A DNA stretch of 64,000 bases. Source: Aquarana catesbeiana (lineage: Eukaryota; Chordata; Amphibia; Anura; Ranidae). Of the stretch, positions 1 through 12,183 are shown in pieces (within the stretch, counting starts at the first letter, position 1; every line of letters starts with the position of its first letter). The translations under genes were made by a program, and so were the position numbers. The notes beneath the pieces were generated by a model. It was not told where the DNA came from and did not search any database. It saw only the letters and a program-made list of their open reading frames with translations. The stretch lies in the NCBI RefSeq assembly GCF_042186555.1, contig NC_133332.1, forward strand, positions 204,010,609 to 204,074,608, written 5' to 3'.

Positions 1-240
1 GAGGGGAGTGGCCCCCTGCCAAAACACACCAGTAAGCACTCTGTCATTGGCTGAGAGTGCTGATCGGTTGCCGATCTGCAGTCCTTTTTTGTTCATGCCC
101 CTTCGACAAAAGTCGGCTTAACAGCCAGCTTCTGTCCGACCGGATGCCATACACATGGGCCGACTGTCGGCCGGTTTCTATTGAACCAGCTGATGCCACC
201 CAGTATTGGACTTGTGTGTACAGCCCTTAAGGGCTTGTAA
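1..240. mobile_element. Partial MITE at window start (tcggcttaacagcc...gggccgactgtcggcc)
   Basis: It contains tcattggctgagagtgctg, cagcttctgtccgacc and tacacatgggccgac, which recur in similar order, partly inverted, at 19441-19680. It is truncated by the window edge. Confidence 0.4.
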
Positions 241-374
241 GTTGCAATACTATAAATTTTTGTTCTTCGGTTTAGATATGCTTTAGGACTAATAAGATGA
301 ATGCATTACATTTTTGTTTTGGGTTACAATATAAAGTGTTTGTAAAGTCTTTTTTTAGTTTTAGATTAGAGTAT

Positions 375-1478
375 GGTACAACTAGGATTTTACCCCCTTC
401 CTGACCAGAGCACTTTTTGCGATTCGGCACTGCGCCGCTTTAACTGACAATTGCGTGGTCGTGCGGCGTTGCACCCATACAAAATCTTTTTTTTTTCCCA
501 CAAATAGAGCTTTCTTTTGGCGGTATTTAATCACCTGTACGGTTTTTATTTTTTGCGCTATAAACAAAAAAAACAATTTTGAAAAAAAAAAGCTATATTT
601 TTTACTTTTTGCTATAATAAATCTCCCCCAAAAATATTTGTTTTTTATGTTTTCCTCAAAAAAACAAGGAAGGTGGGGACTTTAAATGAAACATGCACCC
701 CAGGAGATAACACGATAACAATGAATATGGCAGGTACCCAAAATATAATAGAACCAAAAACGTTGCATAAAAGCATCACATGGCATCAATTGGTATTAAA
801 TGGTTTAATGTTTTCCTCAGTTTAGGCCAATATGTATTCTTCTACATATTTTTGGTAAAAAAAATCGCAACAAGCGTATATTGATACGTTTGGACAAAAT
901 TTATAGCGTCTACAAAATAGGGGATAGTTTTATGGCATTTTTATTATTCATTTTTTTTTTTTTATTAGTAATGGCGGCAATCTGCGATTTTTATCGTGAC
1001 TGTGACATTATGGCGGACACTTTTGACACTATTTTGGAACCATCATTTACATGGCAATCAGTACTATAAAAATGCACTGATTAATATGTAAATGACACTG
1101 GCAGGGAATGGGTTAACCACTAGGGGGCGATCAAGGGGTTAAGTGTGTCCTAGGGAGTGATTCTAACTGTGGGGGGGGGCTTCAACTCACATGACAGCGA
1201 TCACTGCTCCCGATGACAGGGAGCAGTAGATCTGTCATGTCACTAGGCAGAACGGGGAAATGCCTTGTTTACATAGGCACTTTCCCGTTCTGCAGCTCTG
1301 TGACATGATCGCCGGTAGACCGGCTGACGTCGAGTCCGCGGGTCCCGCGGACACAGTCACGCTGTATGCGGCGGGCCCACTAGCCCCACCAATTAAAGGG
1401 GACGTACAAGTACGCCCATTTGCCCACCGCTGCCATTGTGCCGACGTATATCGGCGTGCAGCAGCCGGCAAGTGGTTA
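375..1478. mobile_element. Dispersed ~1.1-kb non-coding repeat, family A (aagtggttaa end)
   Basis: The sequence runs from tacccccttcctgaccag through an AT-rich centre with gagctttcttttggcggta and tatagcgtctacaaaatagg, to ggcaagtggttaaa. Portions recur at 29651-30553 (opposite orientation), 53920-54540, 58505-58815 and 61930-62410. It has no coding capacity. The ends aagtggttaa and a TTAA flank suggest a non-autonomous DNA element with a TTAA target. Confidence 0.75.
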
Positions 1479-1659
1479 AATCAAAAATGTAATTTATTGC
1501 AGCTTATCATTCTTTAGCTGTGGTGGCTACATTGGTTTTCTTTTCTAGGCTTTTTCCCTCAGTTTTCACCTGGTGATCTGGCCAGTAACACACCTCTTGT
1601 ATTAGAGTGCCCAGCTCTGGATGAAAGAGCACAGGGGGCACCTTTGAACAGAAGCATTG

Positions 1660-1905
1660 TTAATCTAGGGGAAGGGGGAATCTTTGATGTACTAGCAGAT
1701 TTAGGCAGGCCATACATAATTCTTTTTTTTTTTTTTTTTTTTCATTCAACCAGCCGGTTAAACAGAAAAAAAAAAAAAATTCCCCCATCCACACGTTCAA
1801 TGTGGATGGGGGAATCCTTCCTGCTGAGTTATAGTATTCTCTCAGCAGAGAGCCTTCCCCACAGGTAGAATACAATGATCAGTGTTTCCTGCTATAGCCA
1901 GTGGC
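1660..1905. mobile_element. Partial repeat with hairpin (ttcccccatccacacgttc)
   Basis: The segment 1780-1822 folds as attcccccatccacacgttc against its complement. Poly-T (1724-1741) and poly-A (1767-1779) flank a ttcattcaaccagccgg word like the one in the 26384 family. Both open frames here are low-complexity artefacts. Confidence 0.4.
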
Positions 1906-4608
1906 ACTGATTATCTGGGAAAAACCTAACAATCTGTTTGTATACAAGTCCATACACACTCAACTCAGGATCCTGGTGAGTGTCTTTGGGGTGATAAGTG
2001 CCAGTGGTAGATCTCGCTGAGACCAAAGGTTTTAGTTCTGGCCGTTCTCCTTTGTCATTGGCATGGACTGTTCAGAGAAGCCTAGTATAGTGAAAAGTGT
2101 CCTTGGAGTATCCCATACCACCCTAACCCCTCTCCTGTTAAAGTTATTTCAAGCAATAAATACTAAAAAGACAAACCCGTAGACTGTTTATTGGAGCTGG
2201 AATGACTGATGGACTGTTGCTTGAGTGACTGACTGCCTCTGTACTGAACCAGTTAATATCAGCCACTCCTGCGGGGTTAGCAATAGACACATTTAGTGCA
2301 GGCAGATGGAAAACAATGGCAAAGTGATGGTAGAACGTCAAGGAGAAACAATTCACAGACCGGTGTGCTTACAGCATTAATCCCATGCAATTAGGACATG
2401 CTGGCCTTGTGTCTTGTATTGTGGCAGCTGTTCTGTAACTCTGTAGAAGCGACATTGGTAAGATTTCAAGGTGTCCTTTCAGCGTAGAATACATCAGACA
2501 CAATCTGTTTCAAATTGCAGTTTTTGAGTGAAGTAAAACTAAAGCAGAGGACAAGAGTGAGTCACTCAAACCTTTGTCTATAGTCTCTCTGCAATCGGGA
2601 AGAGATAAAAGATGTTTAGCATTAGAGTTCTGGCAGAGCCTAGGCATGTGTAAAGAGGCGGAGTTGTGACACGGGTAATAATTGCAGTCCAAAAAAGTCT
2701 CACCCTCCAATAAAAAAGCAAAATGGTAGGCAAGGACTTTCCATTCAAGAAGAGGGAATCTTTAAAGTGTTACTAAACCCAGTAATATGAAAATAGTTCA
2801 TACCCCCCCCCCCCCCCCCCCCCACACACACACAGCTTATAAATCTTCTTTTTACATTAAAATATTGCCACTATACACCTTTTTGACTGATCTGAATACC
2901 ACGGTCAGTGATAAACTGCAGAGTTTTTCCAGTGCTGAGAGTTCAGGGAGGAGGAGATTTCCACTGCAGCCTGTCTACACATCCACATGTGTGATGTGGC
3001 TATCTCTGAGAACAAGTAAATGTTCTCTACACCTGAGCCAGGTCTATGTCAAGCACAGAGATCGGTCCCTTCAGTGCCCTTGTGTAGTTTTTTATTTGAG
3101 AAAGCATACCCTCCTCCTGACATGGATGACCCCCTTCCGGCATCCTTATACAGTGAGATTATCAGACGCTATTTGATGACACCATTAGTAAATGCTTTTT
3201 TTTTTGGTGATTGAAGCTTGTAAATGGAAAATGAATAAAGCATATTAACTGTAATTGGGGGAAAAGCACTGTGGTATACCAGAAAGCCTAGATCCAGGAG
3301 ATGAGCTGTAACTGGCTGTCCCTAACTTAGCTGCCTCTGCAAATAATGGATTTTGCAGAGTAAAATTCAGTTCCTGAATGGTGAAGTTCTTGGAATTCAC
3401 TTTATACCTAAAAGTAAAGTTTTGTGTTTCCGGAGGGGGCAGTCGCGACACCGTCACGCGTCTGTGAGGCCTGCGGGAACATTTGGTTTCTATCCAAGTC
3501 ACATGTGTGAAAGATAGGATTAAAAGTGAATTATACCAGAAAAGAGCTTCAGAATTAAAATGCGTTGTGAAAATCGGCAGGATGACAGCTGGGCCATTAA
3601 ACACCCAAAACTCCCACTTCTGCCTGTTCGAGCCAGACAGGAATACTGCGCTAATCTCCGCAGATCACGCTATTCGCTTCCCCTAAAACTAAAACACGAC
3701 TTTTCTGGCATTGGACAGAGATATATGATACCATGTTCTCGGATTGTCTACTGCTTAAACTTTTGAAGCTTAAGGTGGCAGTTGTTGAAATTATAGAACT
3801 GGGTTGGAATTCAGAAAACTAAAGTTTTTGCCTGAGATGACTGGCTTGTGCCAAGATAACCCATTTGTATATGTTGTTAAAGGGGACCTGTCAAAGAAAG
3901 AAAGAAAACTCTGGAAATGATTCCCCTTTCTGAGAACATCATGCTTCACTACTTAGAGAGTCTGTGACCCGGAATGAGTATGCAGGTGATATGGTTGCAG
4001 TAGTGTGGGTGGAGGCGATTCCCCAGTTATTGTCAACTTCTTACGAATAACCTACACCAAGCTGGGCAACCCATTATTTCTAATGGGGGGGAAAGCCAGG
4101 AGATGGAGCCTGAGTAAAGAGCCTGGCAGTGGGGAAAGCAAATAAAATTCTTAGGGGTGTCACCAGAGGGATTATCAGTAGGAGAAAGGAGGTCCTGGTT
4201 CCATCACATAGAGCTTTAAAGACAAGCTGACCTCCCCATTCTAGGGATGCGACGGTTAAATCCCTCGCCGGCCACTGTCATCTTATATCCCCAGCTACTT
4301 CCGGGTGCCAGATTTTTGGCCTCTTGATTAGCCGGGTCAAGGAAAGACATTATCCCACTTATGCACACGGGAGTCTGTCATGGCGGCACAGCCAGGGAGT
4401 GCTGGGAATGCAAGCTCATCTGCGCATGCGCAGCTCAGTATGCATCCAGTGGCAGATTGCGAGCAGTTTTTTATTAGGTAAGTTCAGTTCTGCTTTAAGC
4501 TGGTCATAGACAAGTATTTAACCATCTACCCATACAAATGAGAGACTGAGATAAGGTAATATGTATAGCCTCCAGAAAAGAAGGGAAATGGGGAACATGA
4601 CTGAAACC
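1906..4608. other. No gene seen; mostly unique sequence with simple repeats
   Basis: No exon, RNA gene or clear element was recognised apart from the poly-C tract and a solo end TTAA-aggggacctgtc at 3877-3892. The longest frames have no family features. Confidence 0.4.
2803..2833. repeat. Poly-C / (CA)n simple repeat
   Basis: About 20 C followed by five CA units. The 129-aa frame that starts just before it has a Pro/His-rich beginning from this tract and no recognisable domain. Confidence 0.9.
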
Positions 4609-4613
4609 TTTAA

Positions 4614-5188
4614 AGGGTAACTCCACTTTTGTGGGAAAAAAAGCAAATAAAAAAATAATATAGCTTATACAATTTCTACACAAGTCATATTGTAATTGAA
4701 TGTTAAACATTACCTTTCCTTTTCGATCTGCAGCACTGCAATTTTCTGTAAAATGCAATGAAATATGGCAACTTGGAGGAGTAGTGTGCATAGATGGTGT
4801 ACAGGGCGCCCTCAAAATTGGCATTTCCTTCTTGTGTGATTGGCTTACTGATTTTTCCATAAGTCTGCACAAAGATACAAATTAGATTTTGGCCATCCCC
4901 TGCAACAAAATTTTTATTTTTGGTAAGATAGTCTCAAGGGGAAATTGTGTCTAAAGGGATGCAGACCCTGCAACTTCCCTCATTAGAGACCTGCAGGTGC
5001 AGCAGCTGATTGATAATTGTATAGTCACTCCCATTCACTTTGCCCATGGACGCAGACAAACAAACAGCTATTTGTTCGGGATAACAAAAGGTAGTAATTT
5101 GCAACAAAGTTTGTTAAAATCCTTGCAATGTACATAGATCACCCAGAGGTGAATGTTTTTTTTTTCTCAACAAAAGTGGGGTTACTCT
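4614..5188. mobile_element. TTAA-flanked MITE (agggtaactccacttttg termini)
   Basis: TTAA flanks agggtaactccacttttgt at the left and caaaagtggggttactct at the right, an inverted pair of about 18 bp. The internal ~540 bp are non-coding. The exact TTAA at both borders supports a TTAA-target (piggyBac- or Kolobok-like) origin. Confidence 0.8.
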
Positions 5189-5249
5189 TTAAATACCAAA
5201 GCCCATCCACACATGTGTTACAGTAATATTAAGTAATGTTACTAAGCTA

Positions 5250-6140
5250 AGCAGGGAAAATGTTACTAAGCTAAGCTCTGTGGAAACCTTGCAAAAAGAT
5301 CTGAACAAATTAATGAGGTGGGCAACTACATGGCAAATGAGGTTTGATGTAGAAAAATGTGAAATAATGTATCTGGGTGGCAAAAATATGAATGCAATCT
5401 ATACACTGGGGGGGGGGGGGGGGAGAACATCTGGGGGAATCTAGGATGGAAAAGGACCTGGGTGTCCTAGTAGATGATAGGCTCAGCAATGGCATGCAAT
5501 GCCAAACTGCTGCTAACAAAGCAAACAGAATATTGGCATGCATTAAAAAGGGATTAATTTCAGAGCTAAAACGATAATTCTCCCGCTCTGCAAGACTCTG
5601 GTCCGGCCGCACCTAGAGTATGCTGTCCAGTTCTGGGCACCAGTCCTCAGGAAGGATGTACTGGAAATGGAGCGAGTACAAAGAAGGGCAACAAAGCTAA
5701 TAAAAGGGTCTGGAGGATGTTAGTTATGAGGAAAGGTTACAAGCACTGAACTTATTATCTCTGGAGAAGAGACGCTTGAGAGGGGATATGATTTCAATAT
5801 ACAAATACCGTACTGGTGACCCTACAATAGGGATAAAACTTTTTCACGGAAGGGAGTTTAATAAGACACGTAGCCACTCATTAAAATTAGAAGAAAAGAG
5901 GTTTAACCTTAAACTATGTAGAGGGTTCTTTACTGTAAGAGCGGCAAGGATGTGGAATTCCCTTCCACAGGCAGTGGTCTCAGCGGGGGGGGGGTATGGA
6001 TAGTTTAAAAAAACTATTAGATAAGCACCTGAATGATCACAATATACAGGGATATACAATGTAATACTGACATATAATCACACACATAGGTTGGACTAGA
6101 TGGACTTGTGTCTTTCTTCAATCTCACCCACTATGTAACC
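5250..6140 (+). mobile_element. CR1-like LINE fragment, 3' end with reverse-transcriptase C-terminus
   Basis: Broken frames read LGVLVDDRLSNGMQC, LVRPHLEYAVQFWAPV, RVQRRATKLIKG, EKRRLRGDMISIYKY and FFTVRAARMWNSLPQAVVSA in order. These are C-terminal landmarks of CR1/Jockey-type non-LTR reverse transcriptases. Frameshifts (for example after KLIKG, near 5715) and poly-G insertions at 5407-5422 and 5984-5993 break it. The 3' end reads tggactagatggacttgtg and then actatgtaacc. The element is 5'-truncated and dead. Confidence 0.85.
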
Positions 6141-6938
6141 AGGGGTGGTGGCTTACTGTGTAATTCATTTTGGTTGTCACCCTAAACACACAGATGTAAA
6201 CAATCCGTGACATGATGCAATGAATTAAAACAAAAAAAAGGGTCTGGTGCATTTAGTGTGTTAGCATGCATTGTCAGAATGAATGTTCTGCTTTAGTACA
6301 CTGCACCTCAATTCACAAGAACACTTTTTGTTAACATATCTGCTTCAATGGGACATTTGAAAAGCAGTGGTATGTGTGTACCACAGCCATACCGCTGCTT
6401 TAAAAGAAAACTCAGCAGTGGGCTTTACAAATGTGCATTGCTGGCTTTGAGTGTCCAAGGGTGGCAGAGTACAACAGAAATTAATTAGTAGCGAGAAAAA
6501 AAAAAAAAACCGAGAAGATTCCAGTCATGTGACCTGTCAAAGTAACGTGAATGACTCTCATTCAGTTAAGGAGCTCTTTCTGCTGCGTTAAGTAGAGAGA
6601 CCTCTGTGGGGTAACACAGGTGACACTCTACGGTTCACACTTAATGAATGGGTCGTAAAATGCAGAATGCAATTCGAGTGTCACACCAGAATAGAACAGG
6701 GAGGGCATAACGATATTCACTGCCCATTATAAATGAGCTATGTAGTGTGAAGGACCCTAAGGGTGTGAATCGGATGCAGAAGAGCAATATTTTCAATATG
6801 ATGCTGAGATCTAGAACATAGGGATATAACCTCCAACTAGCTAAGTACAAAAATGTAGTTTGTCACACCTTTTATTGGTCAGCTCAAATTATTAAACTTA
6901 TAAGCTTTTGCTATCCCAGACATGCCCTGTACAGTCCT
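6141..6938. other. No gene seen
   Basis: AT-rich sequence between a CR1-like fragment and a TTAA MITE. A poly-A tract lies at 6496-6509. Nothing else can be supported. Confidence 0.4.
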
Positions 6939-6942
6939 TTAA

Positions 6943-7491
6943 AGTGGAGTTCCATCCCAAAAAAAAAAAAAAAAAAATCATAAATGTGCATTAAAAAAAA
7001 ATAAAATTTTTTTACTCACCTCTAACTGCCTATTGCTAGGGGTCCCACGTAATCTGCCTCCTTCAGTGCCTGGGCTCCTGACGTCACTTTCTTCGGCACC
7101 TACCGCCCGCTACTGCTCCTGGGAGATATGTGTCATCATTTCCCAGGAGTCAGTGGGCAGCGCAGAGGGCTAGGTTGCCATAACAACGGGGCGTGCACTT
7201 CCGCCGCCCGTTGTTATGGCAACCTGTATACTTTACAGCACCGCTACAGCGCATTGCTGCGCATGCGCGAGAAGGGGGCACAGTATCCCGGAACTAAATG
7301 CTTGTGGGCTTCACATGCCCACAAGCAAAATGACAACGGCCAGAGCACAGTCATCAAAGTTTTTTTTAAAAAGATGAAACCGGACACCGGAAGACAATTT
7401 TAATAGGAGACGTGAGCGTTATAATAACATTGTAAACGCTTGTGAAAGGTTCTAAAAAAAAAAAAATTGAGATTGTAGTTGGAACTCCGCT
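6943..7491. mobile_element. TTAA-flanked MITE (agtggagttccat termini)
   Basis: The left end is TTAA then agtggagttcca and the right end is tggaactccgct then TTAA. A strong internal inverted repeat, aggttgccataacaacg and cgttgttatggcaacct, lies at about 7171-7225. The ORF at 7128-7403 reflects this GC-rich centre and has no recognisable product. Confidence 0.8.
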
Positions 7492-8002
7492 TTAACTAGG
7501 TAACCAATGCTTAGAACAGAATTCCAGCAGGGGTAGTGAGTCAGTCACTGATGATAAGTCAGTTTAAACATTTTTTAGGATAATCAAGTATAAGTGCATT
7601 CTCAGACAAAAAGAAAAAGGGAATGCTTAAAGCTAAACTCCAACTTTCTTTTCACTAGAACTGAATGGAATGATCAGTCCCAGCATAGACCATACTGTAC
7701 CATGTTGCTCTGTTGTCTGCAGATCTTCTAGCTTTGGTGTTGGCTTTGTACCATGTGACATTCTGTATAGTCTGGGACTTCCAGACACTTCCTGCTTCAT
7801 CCCTAGCCTAGAACCCCTCTGGAGTCTGCAAATTATGTAACTACCTTCACAGCTCTGATGGTGGGTGGGAGGGAATGAACACATCCTAATTAGCATTCAA
7901 TCCTGCCCGCTCACACCTACAGAAAGAGTCCAGATCTCCCAAGTCCCTCCTCACAGATCCCAGCATCATTAAAAAAAAAAGGAAAGCCCCCAATATATCT
8001 AT

Positions 8003-8088
<86 letters not shown>

Positions 8089-8129
8089 CTATATATAGAG
8101 ATATAGAGATATATATCTATAGATATGGA
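8003..8129. repeat. (CT)n(TA)n microsatellite abutting a Tc1-like element
   Basis: About 16 CT units, then about 25 TA units, then atagagatata. It directly precedes the left end of the transposon at 8130. Confidence 0.97.
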
Positions 8130-9732
8130 TACAGTATCTCACAAAAGTGAGTACGCCCCTCACATTTTTGTAAATATTTTATTATTATTATCATGTGACA
8201 ACACTGAAGAAATTAAACTTTGCTACAATGTAAAGTAGTGAGTGTACAGCTTGTATAACAGTGTAAATTTGCTGTCCCCTCAAAATAACTCAACACACAG
8301 CCATTAATGTCTAAACTGCTGGCAATAAAAGTGAGTACACACCTAAGTGAAAATGTCCAAATTGGGCCCAAAGTGTCAATATTTTGTATGGCCACCATTA
8401 TTTTCCAGCACTGCCTTAACCCTCTTGGGCATTGAGTTCACCAGAGCTTCACAGATTGCCACTGAAGTCCTCTTCCACCCCTCCATGACGACATCACGGA
8501 TCTGGTGGATGTTAGAGACCTTGCATTCCTCCACTTTCTGTTTGAGGATGCCCCACAGATGCTAAATAGGTTTTAGGTCTAGGTTTTACCCTCAGCTTCT
8601 TTAGCAAGGCTGTGGTCCTCTTGGAGGTGTATTTGGGGTCGTTATCATGTTGGAATACTGCCCTGCGGCCCAGTCTCCGAAGAGAGGGGCTCATGCTCTG
8701 CTTCAGTTTGTCACAGTACATGTTGGCATTCATGGTTCCCTCAATGAACTGTAGCTCCCCAGTGTCGGCAGCACTCATGCAGCCCCAGACCATGACACTC
8801 CGACCACCATGCTTGACTGTAGGCAAGATACACTTGTCTTTGTACTCCTTACCTGGTTGCCGCCACACACGCTTGACACCATCTGAACCAAATAAGTTTA
8901 TCTTGGTCTTATCGGACCACACTAATGGTTCCAGTAATCCATGTCCTTAGTCTGTTTGTCTTCAGCAAACTGTATGCAGGCTTTCTTGTGCATCATCTTT
9001 AGAGGAGGCTTCCTTCTGGGCCGATAGTCATGCAGACCAATTTGATGCAGCGTGCGGCGTATGGTCTGAGCACTGACAGGCTGACCTCCCACCCTTTCAA
9101 CCTCTGCAGCAATGCTGGCAGCACTCATACGTCTATTTTGCAAAGACATCCTCTGGATATGACGCTGAGCATGTGCACTCAACTTCTTTGGTTGACCATG
9201 GCAAGGCCTGTTCTGAGTGGAACCCGTCTTGTTAAACCATGTATGGTTTTGGCCACCGTGCTGCAGCTCAGTTTCAGGGTCTTGGCAATCTTCTTATAGC
9301 CTAGGCCATTTTTATGTAGAGCAACAATTCTTTTTTTCAGATCCTCAGAGAGTTCTTTGCCATAAGGATCCATGTTGAACTTCCAGTGACCAGTATGAGA
9401 GGGTGAGAGCGATAAAAAAACAAATTTAACATACCTGCTCCCCATTCACACCTGAAACCTTGTAACACTAACAAGTCACATGACACCTGGGAGGAGAAAT
9501 GGCCAATTGGGCCTAATTTGGACATTTTCACTTAGGGGTGTACTCACTTTTGTTGCCAGCGGTTTAGACAATAATGGCTGTGATTTGAGTTATTTTGAGA
9601 GGACAGCAAATTTACACCGTTATACAAGGTGTACACTCACACTCACTACCCACTATTTTACATTGTAGCAAAGTGTCATTTTTTCAGTGTTGTCACATGA
9701 AAAGAATATAATAAAATATGCCAGATACTGTA
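8130..9732 (-). mobile_element. Tc1-like transposon with long IR/DR-type inverted repeats
   Basis: Terminal inverted repeats of about 210 bp start tacagtatct at both ends. Each arm carries the agtgagtac direct repeat twice, near the outer end (about 8147 on the left) and near the inner end (about 8329 on the left). This is the IR/DR arrangement known from Sleeping Beauty-type elements. The length of about 1.6 kb is typical. The left end abuts a (CT)n(TA)n microsatellite and the right end abuts a TA-rich tract. The internal gene is on the minus strand and broken. Confidence 0.93.
8376..9373 (-). pseudogene. Tc1-family transposase pseudogene (DD34E), inactive
   Basis: The reading frame begins MDPYGKELSEDLKKRIVALH at 9373, with the paired-like DNA-binding region (KIAKTLKLSCSTVAKTI), and ends with the family C-terminus ...NNGGHTKY before a TGA at 8376-8378. 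Three frameshifts interrupt it, near 9190, 8930 and 8590. The first catalytic Asp (WSDKTKINLFG) and the second (QHDNDPKYTS) survive. The third acidic residue, the Glu of PIEHLW, is a TAG stop at 8562-8564, and sequence just before it is deleted. The element cannot encode an active enzyme. Confidence 0.93.
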
Positions 9733-9766
9733 TAGATATAGATCTATATATACATATATAGATAGA

Positions 9767-10576
9767 TAGTAAAACCTTGGATTGCGAGCATAATTCGTTC
9801 CGGAAACATGCTTGTAATCCAAAGCACTTGTATATCAGTGAATTTCCCCATAAGAAATAATTGAAACGCAAATGATTTGTTCCACAACCATTTATTCATA
9901 AGTCCTTCAGTTTATAGTCCATATAAAAAGATTATAGCAAGGTTGTGTATCCATAAAATGTCCATCCACAAATGGAAGCCTCCACAAGGGGATTAGAAGC
10001 AAAATCCAGCAGGAGCTACAGAGTATAAAAGAGAGGCGCCTCAAAGTGTAGCAATATGGTTACATTTAATGAAGGTACAACATTTACTAACTCATGTGGT
10101 TGATGATTAAGAGGCACATCTAATGTATGCAGGTATCCAGGGTAAAGCTGTCCACATAGACCATCCTCCGCACCACTGGCTCTCACAGCTGTCAGTCTGC
10201 AATCGTGACCAAGAAGACTACCCTGCAGTAGAGCAATCTGAAAGCGAGGCTTGAACCGCTCTTGGAGTGCAGTGTAGAAGGGACAACGTTGATGGCGGTG
10301 AGGAGGATGATCCATGTGGACAGCTTTGCCCCAGATGCCTGCATACTTAGATGTACCTGTTTTAATGATCAACCATGTGAGATTCCAAATGTTGTACCTT
10401 CATTTAAATGTAACCATATTGCTACACTTAGAGGTGCCTCTCTCCTCTTTAATACTCAGTTATGACATGACTCTACTTGTGTATCAAGACATCGCTTGTA
10501 TATAAAATCAAAATTTATTCAAAATCTTGCAAAATGCTCTCAAACCAAGTTACTCTCAAACCAAGGTTTTACTGTA
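9767..10576. mobile_element. Foldback MITE (agtaaaaccttgg termini)
   Basis: The ends tagtaaaaccttggattg and ccaaggttttactgta are inverted and flanked by TA-rich sequence. An inner palindrome pairs 10025-10165 (gaggcgcctcaaagtgtagc) with 10302-10450 (gctacacttagaggtgcctc). It starts 34 bp after the end of the Tc1-like element at 9732. Non-coding. Confidence 0.8.
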
Positions 10577-10689
10577 TATGCTGATTCTGGAAGGGATGAA
10601 TAGACAGCCCTGATACACAAGCCCCATGTGAAAGTCACTTGACTTCCAGCGCCACTATCACAGACTATCACACAGAAAATGCTTTTTCT

Positions 10690-11860
10690 TGCAGATGTGA
10701 ACGAATGGTAACCCAAGCACGACGTGCGTTGTCACGTGTTTTCGAAATGCACAGCAAAGCACACGTTTCTTGTGCAGGTTGCCGCTCATTTGGAAATGCA
10801 CAGATGCGAATGCAAGCATGACGCACATTGCTACACGTTTTCAAAACACATGGCAAAGCATGTGTTTTCTTGCAGCTTGCTGTGCATTTGGAAACACACA
10901 GATGTGAATGAATGGTATTGCAAGCACACTGCGCGTTTTATAAACGCACAGAAAAGCATACATTTTCTTGCGGGTTGCTGTGCATTTGGAAACGTGCAAA
11001 TGCGAAAGAAATGGTAATGCAAGCACGATGAGCATTGCCATGCATTTTTGAAAAGCATGGCATGGTGTGCATTTTCTTGTGGGTTGCCATGCATTCAGAA
11101 AAACGCAGATGCAAAAGAAAAGTGGTTGCCATTTGTTTCTGAAATGCATGACCAAGCACATTTTTCTTCACTGTTTGCTGCGCGTTTTTGATATGCATGG
11201 CAAAGAGTGCGTTTTTTTTGCAGGTTGCTGTGCGCTCACACACGCAGATGCAAACAAATGGTAATACAAGTGAACGACACATTGTCACACATTTTCAAAG
11301 TGTGCGTTTTCTTGCGAGTTGCCTGCATTTGGAAACGCGCAGATGCAAACAAATGGTAACATAAGTATGATGTGCGTTGCAGTGTTTTCGAAATGTGCGG
11401 CAAAGTGCGTGTTTTTGTGTGGGTTACCATGCCTGTGTTGCGCTGTGTTTTTTAAACAAAAACACAGCGCAGCGCAGGCATGGCAACCCGCACAAAAACA
11501 CGCACACTTTGCCATGTGTTTTGAAAAAGAGCAGCAGTGAGAATGCAGCCTAAATGGTAATGCAAGCGTGACATACATTGCTGCTGATTTACAAAAAACA
11601 TGGCAAAGAGTGGATTTTTTATTGTGGGTTGTCCTGCTTTTGGAAACGGGCAGATCAGAACGCAAATGTGATGCGCATTTACATGCATTTTTAAAGACAC
11701 GCGGCATTTTCTTGTGGGTTGTCATGCATTCAGGATCACGCAGATGAGAAATCGGCCTAAATAGAAAGTGGGACGTGTATTGCCACACATTTTAGAAAGG
11801 CACCGCAAAGCGTCGGTTTTCTGTTTGGGTTGTCATGCATTTAGAAAGACATAGATGAGT
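10690..11860. repeat. Degenerate ~90-110-bp tandem array
   Basis: Ten or so units share cgttttcgaaatgcac, ggcaaagc, gttttcttgcgggttgc, tgcatttggaaac and gcagatgcgaatg. The ggttgc landmark recurs near 10776, 10874, 10971, 11077, 11222, 11313, 11419, 11626, 11715 and 11826. Units are diverged. All open frames on both strands here are by-products of the repeat (recurrent Cys/His/Ala-rich translations). Confidence 0.8.
11396..11512. repeat. Near-perfect hairpin within the tandem array
   Basis: The left arm 11401-11452 (gcgtgtttttgtgtgggtt, then tgcgctgtgttttt) is complementary to 11459-11511 (aaaaacacagcgcagcgc, then aacccgcacaaaaacacgc) with only a few mismatches and a loop of about 6 nt. It marks a head-to-head junction of two array units. 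Confidence 0.85.
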
Positions 11861-12183
11861 ACCCAGACTATGTGGCACCCTGAGAGCGACGGGTGTTTGG
11901 TGGGTGCTGCCACGGGTTTTTCCTGTGCGGGTTGCATAAAAATTGCCTTTAGAACACTTTAACTTTCTGTCTAAAGTTCCACTTCTTCCTTCTTCTTCCC
12001 TATTCACCGCACAGAGGAATGGAGTGTGGGTGGGGATAACACAATTTCATACCTCCCCCAATCACCACCCACATGAAGGCCCAGAAACACCCACATTAGT
12101 CCTTAGACCCGCCCACATCAACTCCCACAGCTGCTTCAAGTGACTCCCATAGCCGGTGCTCTGTCAGTTCATCGAGATCTCCA

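Noticed and set aside
3245..3604. 119-aa minus-strand frame as a host exon
   Set aside because: No splice-consistent borders, no family similarity and no repeat relation that I can see; too little support to call.
10668..11788. Cys/His-rich frames up to 167 aa that resemble a repetitive protein
   Set aside because: They follow the degenerate tandem array on both strands, lack a consistent start or splice structure, and are explained by the DNA repeat.
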